From Paraescarpia echinospica (Eukaryota; Annelida; Polychaeta; Sabellida; Siboglinidae): DNA of 64,000 bases. Location: contig CM034533.1 of assembly GCA_020002185.1 (NCBI GenBank), positions 42,846,880-42,910,879 of the forward strand, written 5' to 3'. Position 1 is the first letter of the stretch; each line of letters opens with the position of its first letter. The position numbers and the translations under genes are program-made. Positions 28,307 to 36,466 of this stretch are shown here, piece after piece. Under the pieces are notes generated by a model. That model had not been told where the DNA came from. It saw nothing but the letters and a program-made list of their open reading frames with translations, and searched no databases.

Positions 28307-28425
28307 GACGACGACGACGACGATGATGATACGATGATACAGAACACGATAAGCGCGATGATGAAACCGACGACGACGACGATGATGATCGCGCGTCGTG
28401 ACGTCATCACGACAACGTATCCCAC
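28225..28425 (-). CDS. Possible 66-aa single-span membrane ORF overlapping INT
   Basis: The ATG at 28425 is followed by a hydrophobic stretch (AIIIVVVVGFIIALIVFCII) and a Ser run. The frame then overlaps the integrase start in another frame. It fills the only gap between two genes. The hydrophobic run comes from GTC/ATC trinucleotide repeats, so chance is a serious alternative. Confidence 0.3.
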   Translation of the reverse strand: MGYVVVMTSRRAIIIVVVVGFIIALIVFCIIVSSSSSSSSWCPGGVVVQNESLDSNETLTRTTTTS

Positions 28426-28869
28426 GCCGTGACGCCCAACGAAGCGGATCTGCGTTTAGGTTCGCCTCGCATCCGAGTACGACGTCTCCGCTCAGTCGGC
28501 GCTGCTGATGAACTAGACGTCGACGGCATCGTCATCCTCTCTTCTAGTAGCTGCTTCCGTCGTCGCTCCACGTACGAACGATAGCGCGTGTTGCCTACGA
28601 ATTCCATAGGGATATTCATATCCTTCATGTGCAATCCGAACTCCAGCCATCCTACGGGCGCCGTCGTCTTCGATCTCGTTCGCATGAGATCGTTTACTAG
28701 ATCGACCATATTACTCCCCGCGATCGCTTTACCGTCGTACACGAATTCACCGCGATCGTTCCATCGAGACAACGGATCGGCTTTCATTTTTTCGATCAGC
28801 AGTCTCGTCTTCTCTTTCAACGTTTTCGGCATACTGGCTACGATTTCGCGCTCTATCGTCTCCGACGAT

Positions 28870-28907
<38 letters not shown>

Positions 28908-29195
28908 TGCTGGCGCCACCGGTACCGCGGGTGTCTCGCCGCTGTTCACCACCGACACGCGTACCGGTTGCGCCGCTCGAGCCGCCTCTATCGTATTGTA
29001 CCGACTCAGCAGTTGATTGTACGACGCTACCTTTTCTCGTTCCGATAAATCCGAACGTTCTAGAATGTCCTTCATGTCGCTGTCAAGACTACTCAGCACA
29101 CGTGATCGAGGCGTGCTCGACGACTGATCGACGCGTAGCAGGAGGCTTTCCACCAATCGTGGATCGACCAACGCCATCTTCTTCGCGTACTGCAT
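28407..29195 (-). CDS. Conserved Polinton protein of unknown function
   Basis: 262 aa from the ATG at 29195, which overlaps the upstream gene's TGA. The N-terminal segment (KKMALVDPRLVESLL, DMKDILERSDLSEREK) and the C-terminal segment (WNDRGEFVYDGKAIAGSNMV, then DLVNDLMRTRS, PVGWLEFGLHM) flank an Ala-rich linker. The tail is basic and Ser-rich. Proteins of this layout recur in Mavericks; their role is unknown, possibly in capsid or core. No transmembrane segment. No breaks. Confidence 0.75.
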
Positions 29196-29608
29196 CAATT
29201 ACCGCCGGCGCCACCGCCGAACACCTGTCTGAGCAGCGGCAAGATAACGGTACTCGCTAACGGCGCTAGCAGGGCCGTCAAAAAACCACCCGCACCCTTT
29301 TGCAAGATGACACGCTTCTGCTTACGCGTCACGTGTTTGTCGACGAGTTTACGCAGGTGATCCCGGTATTTCGACAATACGCGTTTCTGTTTCGGCGACA
29401 ACTTCACGTTCCTTTTCAGAATGTTGTACGCGCAATCGCACAGTCTACAAATGAGACCGGTGTCCGCGTGGGCGAGTAGCGCTTTTCGCAGAGCGATGTT
29501 CCGCCTATGTCTCTCCAACAGCTGCAGGGCGACGATGTGTCTCTTTGTTTGATTCGTCGGTCCCGCCACCTTCGGTCGTCTCTTCGCTCCCGTCACGCGC
29601 CCCGTCAT
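29195..29608 (-). CDS. Small basic Polinton protein with hydrophobic C-terminus
   Basis: 137 aa from the ATG at 29608; the track upstream of it overlaps the ATPase gene. The basic N-terminal half contains LICRLCDCAYNILKRNVKLS and KQKRVLSKYRDHLRKL. The C-terminus is Gly-rich hydrophobic (GGFLTALLAPLASTVILPLL). The CDCAxNIL...LxxxKxxL...GGFLxALLxP layout is widespread in Polinton-like elements. The hydrophobic end could be membrane-active, but that is inference. The stop overlaps the next gene's ATG. Confidence 0.75.
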   Translation of the reverse strand: MTGRVTGAKRRPKVAGPTNQTKRHIVALQLLERHRRNIALRKALLAHADTGLICRLCDCAYNILKRNVKLSPKQKRVLSKYRDHLRKLVDKHVTRKQKRVILQKGAGGFLTALLAPLASTVILPLLRQVFGGGAGGN

Positions 29609-29646
29609 AGCGACTAATAAACGTACGCCCCGTCGTCCCTCTCTTC

Positions 29647-30302
29647 TTATAGTCCGCCGATGCCACCACCACCACCGCCGCCACCCTTCCGTACGTACAC
29701 GTACTGAAGGCGATCGTCCGGAAATATGCACGTACGCAAACGCATGTCCTCTTCCGTTTCCTGTTTCAGATCCACGAATAGATACCCGTACGCCGACGAC
29801 GTCGCGTCTTTGAAAGCCTCTATCATGTAGTTGACCTTTTCCGGGTACATCTGTTTCGCTAGGTGACCTACTTGACCCGCGTCTCGAGGACTCTTGAATA
29901 GCACTATGTATTGAACGTTCAGGCTGATTGTACAGTTTTCTTTCCCTTTCGGAAACATGTTCTGACGTAATTGTACGACCGACGTATTACAATGATGACT
30001 TTTTTTAGTAAATAGTACCGTCACCCGGCTATCGGTCTCCTCCATGAAGTCGTCGAGTACTAGAAGCGTTCTCGCTTTACCGTCTAAACGTTTCGGATCC
30101 GGCAGGCCGTCTACGAACTCTATTTTCGAAGACATAGACGCGTAGCCGCTCTGCCACTGTCCGTAACACCACAGGATTTTCTCCGGCGGCGGATCGATCA
30201 TAGTGTCGTAACGTATCAAACGCTCGACGAAGTCGTCTTACCGCATCCCGTAGGACCGGCTACTATACACGTAAAAGGATGCTTCAACGACGGTCCGTTC
30301 AT
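29647..30302 (-). pseudogene. ATP: FtsK/HerA-type genome-packaging ATPase, frameshifted in Walker A
   Basis: The ATG at 30302 leads into PFTCIVAGPTGCGKT (Walker A, codons 16-23). The frame is then lost near 30235-30239 and continues in another frame to 29647. The 656-nt span is one base short of a whole number of codons, consistent with a single-base loss. Downstream are KILWCYGQWQSGY, a Walker B-like RTLLVLDDFM, FTKKSHHCNTSVVQLRQNMF and KSPRDAGQVGHLA, all typical of Polinton packaging ATPases. A Gly run ends the protein. Either a real inactivating mutation or an assembly error. Confidence 0.88.
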
Positions 30303-30330
30303 TTTTCACGACTGAACGACGAACACTTTT

Positions 30331-30783
30331 TTACGCGTTTTTATACTCATCGCGCAACTCCATCAACAGTTTACCGAGCGTGTTCTTCCCCGGATCGCCC
30401 GCGATTCCGCTACCCCAGAAACCCTCCTTACTCGCTACCCATTCCACCAATTCGGCGTCCCCGGTCGCCAACAGTGCAGCCTTCAAATCGCTCGATCCGT
30501 CAAACTTCCTCTTCAACAACATCTTCATACATTTCACCCTAATGTCGGTCCATTTGTTTCTCATTCTCTTTAGTCGAATGTCGTAACTGCGTCGTTTTGC
30601 TGCGTAAGAGCTTCGCGAACTTTTGATTATTTCGGCGCATTCCACGTCCTCGTAGAATATCGCTTTCCTATACTGATAGGCGTGCTCGACGGATCGAAAG
30701 CCTCGACCGAACGCCGACAGTCGACGCATATACATATTCGACAAGAACGACCGCGATCGACCAAACCTTATAGGCGACGACAT
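30331..30783 (-). CDS. NADAR-domain protein (YbiA-like N-glycosidase family)
   Basis: 150 aa, a single complete NADAR domain: FLSNMYMRR, GRGFRSVEHAYQYRKA (Glu33-His34), W78...R82 region, KFDGSSDLKAALLATGDAEL, FWGSGIAGD and GKNTLGKLLMELR. Bacterial and eukaryotic relatives cleave N-glycosidic bonds in riboflavin intermediates, and some remove ADP-ribose from nucleic acid or protein. In a Polinton it is accessory cargo, possibly countering host NAD/ADP-ribose-based defence. It is first in the minus-strand block with its own TATA box. Start context and length fit the family. Family assignment is strong; substrate unknown. Confidence 0.9.
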   Translation of the reverse strand: MSSPIRFGRSRSFLSNMYMRRLSAFGRGFRSVEHAYQYRKAIFYEDVECAEIIKSSRSSYAAKRRSYDIRLKRMRNKWTDIRVKCMKMLLKRKFDGSSDLKAALLATGDAELVEWVASKEGFWGSGIAGDPGKNTLGKLLMELRDEYKNA

Positions 30784-30818
30784 CGTACCGACTACCGATC
30801 ACCCGCTACCGCCACCGC

Positions 30819-30826
30819 TTATATAC
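30819..30826 (-). promoter_or_regulatory. TATA box of the NADAR gene / right-end minus-strand block
   Basis: The minus strand reads GGTATATAAGCGG, about 36-43 bp upstream of the ATG at 30783. Confidence 0.65.
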
Positions 30827-30839
30827 CACCGACACTAAT

Positions 30840-31038
30840 AAAAAGTTGCGACTAGGGTTCAAATCTTTCGATCCCTAGGCGAACACTCTCCTAAGACCGT
30901 CGCCAACGATTATGCAGGGTTTTGCCCCGGTTATATCTCACCGCTAGGTGGCCTCTCGAATCTACAAACGCATTACGTCAGCGTTGAGGACTACGTCAAA
31001 AGTACGAACGTTGCATGGTTTTAGCGTGGTTAGCGCGA
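30840..31038. other. Right subterminal non-coding region
   Basis: Holds a second copy of TCACCGCTAGGTGGC (about 30937-30951), otherwise found inside the TIRs, and ACGCATTACGTCAGCG, a variant of the TIR inner-end motif. No gene seen. Confidence 0.7.
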
Positions 31039-31367
31039 TAAACGCATTATTGCTTACGTCAGCGCGCTCTAGGTACGGCGTTGATCGCTAGGACTAAAAT
31101 ACTCTCTGCACTCACCGCTAGGTGGCATCTCTCTAGTGTACTGTCAATCATCCAATTAGTATCAAATTATATCGCTCATCAATCACCTTTTTTATAAGTA
31201 GGTTTCCCAAACTCATTAGTGTCAAACACAAAGCCTTTGATCTTTTTTTATACATAGGATTTGTCTCGCATTATTGCTGACTCAGCTATGTGCTCGAATC
31301 GTTTAGTGGTCATTAAATTCTTTTTTATAAGTAGGCTTTTGAGATCGTACAGGTCTTACTATCTACT
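31039..31367 (-). repeat. Polinton right terminal inverted repeat
   Basis: 329 bp, reverse complement of 13750-14078 with about three substitutions, ending CTTACTATCTACT. It has the same three TATAAAAAA elements and CACCGCTAGG motif. Confidence 0.97.
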
Positions 31368-31373
31368 TCTATT
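31368..31373. repeat. Polinton target-site duplication, right copy (TCTATT)
   Basis: Direct copy of 13744-13749, followed by CACTTTAATAAAAACAG, which continues the host sequence of the empty arm. Confidence 0.97.
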
Positions 31374-31507
31374 CACTTTAATAAAAACAGCTCTAAATTG
31401 AAATCACATACGTTATACAGCACGCAATCCTCACTTTACTAGGGATTCCTGATAGCAAAGTTCGTTGCATTTCTGAAGTGGCTGTAGCCACTTTCAAATC
31501 AAATATA

Positions 31508-31675
31508 TCAAAGTATAGTGATATGATCGAACAGATTGCGGTGGACGTAGCCCGAGAACTGCCGGAATACACCGTTGTACATGCCAACGTAGCGAAGCAA
31601 CTTGACCGGGTGTTCGTCCTCCATCCAAAATTCTTCAATCTTCTCCGTCATCGCCACCATTTCCCGCACGCCTTT
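31508..31675 (-). CDS. VWA/Cache (alpha2delta/CACHD1-like) host gene, exon b
   Basis: The acceptor GATTTGCAG opens phase-0 KGVREMVAMTEKIEEFW, then LLRYVGMYNGVFRQFSGY, matching the family pattern YVGxxNGVFRxFPG at the start of the Cache fold. It joins in phase with exon a (32022-32154), whose last codons are LALFK. The 3' boundary is unclear because no strong donor precedes the stop at 31508. The frame is also open upstream to an ATG at 31882 (124 aa in total). The right-arm copy at 60652-60819 differs at few residues. The Polinton lies about 140 bp downstream in gene direction. Confidence 0.5.
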   Translation of the reverse strand, partial: KGVREMVAMTEKIEEFWMEDEHPVKLLRYVGMYNGVFRQFSGYVHRNLFDHITIL

Positions 31676-32021
31676 CTGCAAATCGCCCGTGGTTACATCA
31701 GTACATTGGACTAAGACACGCGATTTGTGGAAAGAAACGGCAAATATTCTGATCGTTTCAGTAATACATAAGATAAATTTTAAAATGAGTGTATCGTGGA
31801 CACACTTCGTTGGTACATATTCGTTAAGCGATGAGCCTAGCAAACGATACACTACGAGTCGCCTCTTTCTGTCTGAAGCCATAGTCTAGCCAGATCACAG
31901 ATCTGTACACTTAGTGTACCCTACATAAGTGCATATTTTATTTGTTCATCTTAAAGCACCGGAGACGGGGGCGAACACTTCTACCAGCATTGGGTATGTG
32001 CAAGGGAAGAACGGCTCTCAC

Positions 32022-32154
32022 TTTGAACAAAGCTAACGTAACGTTCGCTCCACACATGTAGTTCTCATAGCGGCGTACAGTGGCAGCATCTTCTGGCTGG
32101 TTGAAATAGTGGTACGGATCCTTGAAGGCAGCCTCGGTAAACATGACCACGGAT
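32022..32154 (-). CDS. VWA/Cache (alpha2delta/CACHD1-like) host gene, exon a
   Basis: A 133-nt exon between acceptor TTTCAATTAG and donor AAA followed by GTGAGAG. It encodes SVVMFTEAAFKDPYHYFNQ and RRYENYMCGANVTLALFK. The same exon, exactly 133 nt with intact splice signals, occurs at 60173-60305 and, diverged, at 45869-46001. Conservation of length, frame and signals in three copies is the best support that it is a true exon. Position 5' of exon b fits the VWA-to-Cache linker. Confidence 0.6.
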
Positions 32155-32378
32155 CTAATTGAAACGCATGGAAGGCACGCAAACTATTAATGGTAGACAC
32201 GATAGCAGTACCATATTTGGGAGAACCGGATCGCTATCACCTATTGGCTCCTATATGCAGTGGGTACACCGATAGCCCTACTATTCTGCTGTTGACACCT
32301 TTATCAAAACCACGTTCCCAGGTCTCATCAACACAATGCGACATCAACTAAATACTAACGGTGATGTTTATAATTATA

Positions 32379-32957
32379 TCAATGGAACCGTCTTTTTAAC
32401 AAATGAAGGAAGCTCTCTTCTAACCTGTTGTTGAGATTCCGTTGTTGTACTCGCACAGCGGCACCTGGTGACGAAGGTCGAGGCGATGGTAGACGAAACG
32501 CCGCGAGAAGGCGCGAGTATATGGCCACGTCTGTCGGTTGCCGTTGGTGAAGACGATACATTGCGATAAATTGGTTCCGGCGATCTACGATATACACACG
32601 GCCGCTTGTAAAAATTGCTACGCTAACGATGGCTATAACAACATAACGATATACATGCTGCACTAATAGTATTAGTTGTAATAATGCTAATGCTAATAAT
32701 ATACCTTCCAAATGTCCCGCAATTTCGGGGAGTCTCCTTGATTTTGGTTGTATCTTCCAGTCTTCCGGAATCCAGGTAAAACTCCCGAGCTTTCGCTTAG
32801 TCTCGAACAGCACCCCCCCTCCCCGTCTTTTCCCGGTGTCAAGATCCGAGACAGCGCGACAGGGGAAAGAAGCGTGCTGAACCGCTGAAGAATCTCCCGG
32901 AATTATTAAAAGTCGGCAGGTATGTAACAATGCTACTAATAATAATAATACCAACAC
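32379..32957 (-). CDS. Arm-specific open frame, weakly supported
   Basis: Its C-terminal part (MYRLHQRQPTDVAIYSRL and following, ending LLKRRFH) recurs in the other arm at 59766-59948. The N-terminal part crosses sequence that is rearranged between arms. In the diverged copy (46215-46502) the frame is shifted over most of this segment. I lean to a chance frame in intronic repeat DNA. Confidence 0.2.
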   Translation of the reverse strand: MLVLLLLVALLHTCRLLIIPGDSSAVQHASFPCRAVSDLDTGKRRGGGVLFETKRKLGSFTWIPEDWKIQPKSRRLPEIAGHLEGILLALALLQLILLVQHVYRYVVIAIVSVAIFTSGRVYIVDRRNQFIAMYRLHQRQPTDVAIYSRLLAAFRLPSPRPSSPGAAVRVQQRNLNNRLEESFLHLLKRRFH

Positions 32958-32959
32958 AT

Positions 32960-33590
32960 AATATAAAATACTTTACTTGTAAGGAAAGCACTACTTTCAC
33001 CTTCTGCAATCATCATTTGTCATAATTGTCACTGTCAACCTTTTGCCCTATCATTTCCGTAAGTGTTACTACATTGCAGTCGATCCCAGCGTAACCCCTG
33101 TGGATCGTTTCAATAACATTAGCCTGATTTTGTACTTTTAAATCGACTTCGCGTCTTCACGGTGATCTTGTCTACTGAAAACTGTCAACTGTCAACGCCA
33201 GGACGCGTCTGTTTATTTTTGTTGGTGTGTCACGGAAAACAAACAGTGCCGTCGGTGTTTCGGCGGCGGCACTTTGCATTTTGAAATACCTCCTTAAACT
33301 TAACAACTCATTTTGTTCAAAGTTTTATTTTCCTGATGAGCCCATTGTCTTTGTGAATCGGTCACCGGATCACAAGAAACCACGTTTTTCCACACGGGTG
33401 TAGACTGACCGGTCTCCAGGTGTACGTGGTCACGACCAGTGACATCAGGATGCCGTCATGACGCGGGTCACCACCGCTCGTGACGAGTTCGCGGAAAAAT
33501 GGTATCGGCCACTGCCGCCCATGGAGCAAAATATGAATAACGTCATCGGTGATGTTGTCTCTTCTGTGGTTAATGTTGTAACGTCCGCCT
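32960..33590. other. Non-coding arm sequence
   Basis: No exon seen. It continues into the 20-bp minisatellite and is repeated in the other arm (59110-59640) and, diverged, at 47400-47990. Confidence 0.6.
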
Positions 33591-34612
33591 CTGTCGTCAC
33601 CGCCCCACCACCCTTAACCGCATCGCCTCTGTCACCGCCCCACCGCCTACGTCATCACCCCACCGCCTCTGTCATCACTCCGCCGCCTCTGTCATCACTT
33701 CACCGCCTCTGTCATCGCCCCACCACCTCTGTCACCACACCACCACCTGTGTCTTCACCCTACCGCCTCTATTACCACCCTGCCCCCTCTGTCACCGCCC
33801 CACTGCCTCTGTCTTCACTCTGCCGCATCTTTGTCATCTCCTCACCACGTGTGTTACCACCACACCGCCTCTGTCACCACCCCACCGTCTCTGTCACAAC
33901 CTCAACGCCTTTGTGATCACTCTACCGGCTCTATCTTAACCCACCGTCTCTTTCACCACTCCACCGCCTCTGTCATCACCCCACCGCCTCTGTCATTACT
34001 CCACCGCCTCTGTCATCACCCACCGCCTCTGTCACAACTCCACCGCCTCTATCATCACCCCACCGCCTCTGTCATCACTCTACCGGCTCTGTCTCACCCC
34101 ACCGTCTCTTTCTCCACTCCACCGCCTCTGTCATCACCCCACCACCTCTGTCATCACTCCACCTCCTCTGTCACAACCCCACCGCCACTTTCACCACTCC
34201 ATCGCCTCTATCATCACCCCACCGCTCCTGTCATTACACCACCGCCTCTATCACCACCCCGCCGCCTCTGTCACCGCACCACTGCCTCTGTCTTCACTCT
34301 ACCGCCTCTTTGTCATCACCTCACCACGTCTGTCACCACCACACCGCCTCTGTCACCACAACCCAACGCCTTTGTCACAACCCCGCCGTCTCTTTCACCA
34401 TTCCACCGCCTCTGCCATCACTCCACCGCCTCTGTCATCACTCCACCGCCTCTGTCACAACCCCACCGCCATTTCCACCACTCCACCGCCTCTATCATCA
34501 CCCCACCGTTACTGTCATTTCTCCACCGCCTCTGTCATCACCCCGCCGCCTCTGTTATCACTCCACCGCCTCTGTCACCGCCCAACCGCATTTTCGTTAC
34601 CCCCCCCCCTTC
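33590..34612. repeat. Minisatellite, 20-bp unit (CCACCGCCTCTGTCATCACT)
   Basis: About 50 imperfect copies of a 20-bp unit. Because the unit is not a multiple of three and lacks stops, long open frames appear in all phases (e.g. 273 aa). They reflect the repeat, not a gene. Inverted copy at 58110-59120, shorter diverged copy at 47990-48600. Confidence 0.95.
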
Positions 34613-35118
34613 CCCCATCGCTGCCGACATAACGACAATAAAACCAATTTAATTGTGACATTTGTTCTACTCATCAAAACACATGCGACGTGGGCATTTA
34701 GCTGATTTCGTAGTTGGTAATACCAGTTCATAACACCCCGTAGAATACAAGAACGTTGGTAATGTCAGTCCCAACATTTCGCAGAGCAGTTCTTCAGTTT
34801 CCGTTGTAATCTTTGAAACAAAAATAAACAAAAGGCAACGTTTTGGTATTATTCTTCTAAAAGAGTTAATACAACCTAACCATTTGAAACCACAGATACA
34901 ATAAAATATGTCAAGTTAGTTTTAACTCAGAATGTGGTCTCAATTGGAAGATTTCAATAAACTGTCTAATATCCTGGAGGCTGACATTTTACTCATGACG
35001 CAGAACTTTAACCAATAAACGCCGAGCTGTGGTGCATTTTAGGACGCGCCATGTTCTTTGTTGCTTGATTTATGTATCAATGGTCCGTGCATATGCAGTC
35101 TTTTCCTTTATCGTTAGT

Positions 35119-35176
35119 AAATTTGAAAACGAAAAACGAAAAAAACAAACAATGTTCGTTTTTCGTTTTCAAATTT
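35119..35176. repeat. Perfect 22-bp hairpin
   Basis: AAATTTGAAAACGAAAAACG plus AA pairs perfectly with its reverse complement at 35155-35176 around a 14-nt loop. A further ACGAAAAACGAA copy follows. Present in near-identical form in the other arm (about 57543-57601). Confidence 0.9.
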
Positions 35177-35380
35177 GAAGTAACAAAAACGAAAAACGAA
35201 TACAATTTACTATATAAAACAAACAGTTTTTTGTTTTCAGTGTATCAGAACGGAAAATGAAATAAATACGACCTCAGCGCTTGTTTCCCAAGAAATTGTA
35301 TAGTGGATGTTTGTATTTAGTGCCGTGTGAATTAGTTTTGTTGCGTTTGTCCAATAAAAAATCTATGAATCATCATAAAC

Positions 35381-35382
35381 AA

Positions 35383-35466
<84 letters not shown>
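35381..35466. repeat. (CCTG)n tetranucleotide array cut by the gap
   Basis: About 21 pure CCTG units run directly into the 1000-N gap. The other arm has the complementary (CAGG)n at 56873-57337, about 116 units. Confidence 0.98.
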
Positions 35467-36466
35467 NNNNNNNNNNNNNNNNNNNNNNNNNNNNNNNNNN
35501 NNNNNNNNNNNNNNNNNNNNNNNNNNNNNNNNNNNNNNNNNNNNNNNNNNNNNNNNNNNNNNNNNNNNNNNNNNNNNNNNNNNNNNNNNNNNNNNNNNNN
35601 NNNNNNNNNNNNNNNNNNNNNNNNNNNNNNNNNNNNNNNNNNNNNNNNNNNNNNNNNNNNNNNNNNNNNNNNNNNNNNNNNNNNNNNNNNNNNNNNNNNN
35701 NNNNNNNNNNNNNNNNNNNNNNNNNNNNNNNNNNNNNNNNNNNNNNNNNNNNNNNNNNNNNNNNNNNNNNNNNNNNNNNNNNNNNNNNNNNNNNNNNNNN
35801 NNNNNNNNNNNNNNNNNNNNNNNNNNNNNNNNNNNNNNNNNNNNNNNNNNNNNNNNNNNNNNNNNNNNNNNNNNNNNNNNNNNNNNNNNNNNNNNNNNNN
35901 NNNNNNNNNNNNNNNNNNNNNNNNNNNNNNNNNNNNNNNNNNNNNNNNNNNNNNNNNNNNNNNNNNNNNNNNNNNNNNNNNNNNNNNNNNNNNNNNNNNN
36001 NNNNNNNNNNNNNNNNNNNNNNNNNNNNNNNNNNNNNNNNNNNNNNNNNNNNNNNNNNNNNNNNNNNNNNNNNNNNNNNNNNNNNNNNNNNNNNNNNNNN
36101 NNNNNNNNNNNNNNNNNNNNNNNNNNNNNNNNNNNNNNNNNNNNNNNNNNNNNNNNNNNNNNNNNNNNNNNNNNNNNNNNNNNNNNNNNNNNNNNNNNNN
36201 NNNNNNNNNNNNNNNNNNNNNNNNNNNNNNNNNNNNNNNNNNNNNNNNNNNNNNNNNNNNNNNNNNNNNNNNNNNNNNNNNNNNNNNNNNNNNNNNNNNN
36301 NNNNNNNNNNNNNNNNNNNNNNNNNNNNNNNNNNNNNNNNNNNNNNNNNNNNNNNNNNNNNNNNNNNNNNNNNNNNNNNNNNNNNNNNNNNNNNNNNNNN
36401 NNNNNNNNNNNNNNNNNNNNNNNNNNNNNNNNNNNNNNNNNNNNNNNNNNNNNNNNNNNNNNNNNN
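35467..36466. other. Assembly gap, 1000 N
   Basis: Exactly 1000 Ns directly after the CCTG array, so assembly probably broke in the tetranucleotide repeat. Confidence 0.99.

Larger units (their letters stand above)
13750..31367 (+). mobile_element. Polinton/Maverick (adintovirus-like) integrated element, 17,618 bp
   Basis: Near-identical 329-bp terminal inverted repeats, AG/CT ends and a 6-bp TSD define the limits exactly. Diagnostic genes are protein-primed PolB, rve integrase with chromodomain, adenain-like protease, FtsK/HerA-type ATPase, double-jelly-roll capsid and penton-like protein. GC content is much higher than the flanking host DNA, a sign of separate ancestry. Early-type genes (plus strand) and structural genes (minus strand) are arranged convergently around 23.2-23.34 kb. 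Close TIR identity and mostly open genes suggest recent insertion. The ATPase frameshift and the pX-like stop codon suggest that this copy, as assembled, could not make virions on its own. Confidence 0.98.
10702..35466 (+). repeat. Left arm of a large inverted repeat (carries the Polinton)
   Basis: 10702-13749 is the reverse complement of about 64000-60954, and 31374-35466 is that of about 60953-57252, with the Polinton interrupting only this arm. The arms are nearly identical apart from scattered substitutions, a local rearrangement near 32.6-33.1 kb and different tetranucleotide-array lengths. The repeat continues past the right window edge. It may be a real palindrome or two haplotypes joined head to head, since the left arm ends in a scaffold gap. 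Confidence 0.93.

Noticed and set aside
29609..29731. N-terminal extension of the small basic protein
   Set aside because: Overlaps the end of the ATPase gene; the Trp/Arg-rich reading is a shadow of its Gly run.
33831..34652. 273-codon frame rich in Pro, Ser and His
   Set aside because: Product of the stop-free 20-bp minisatellite; the same happens at 48 and 58 kb.
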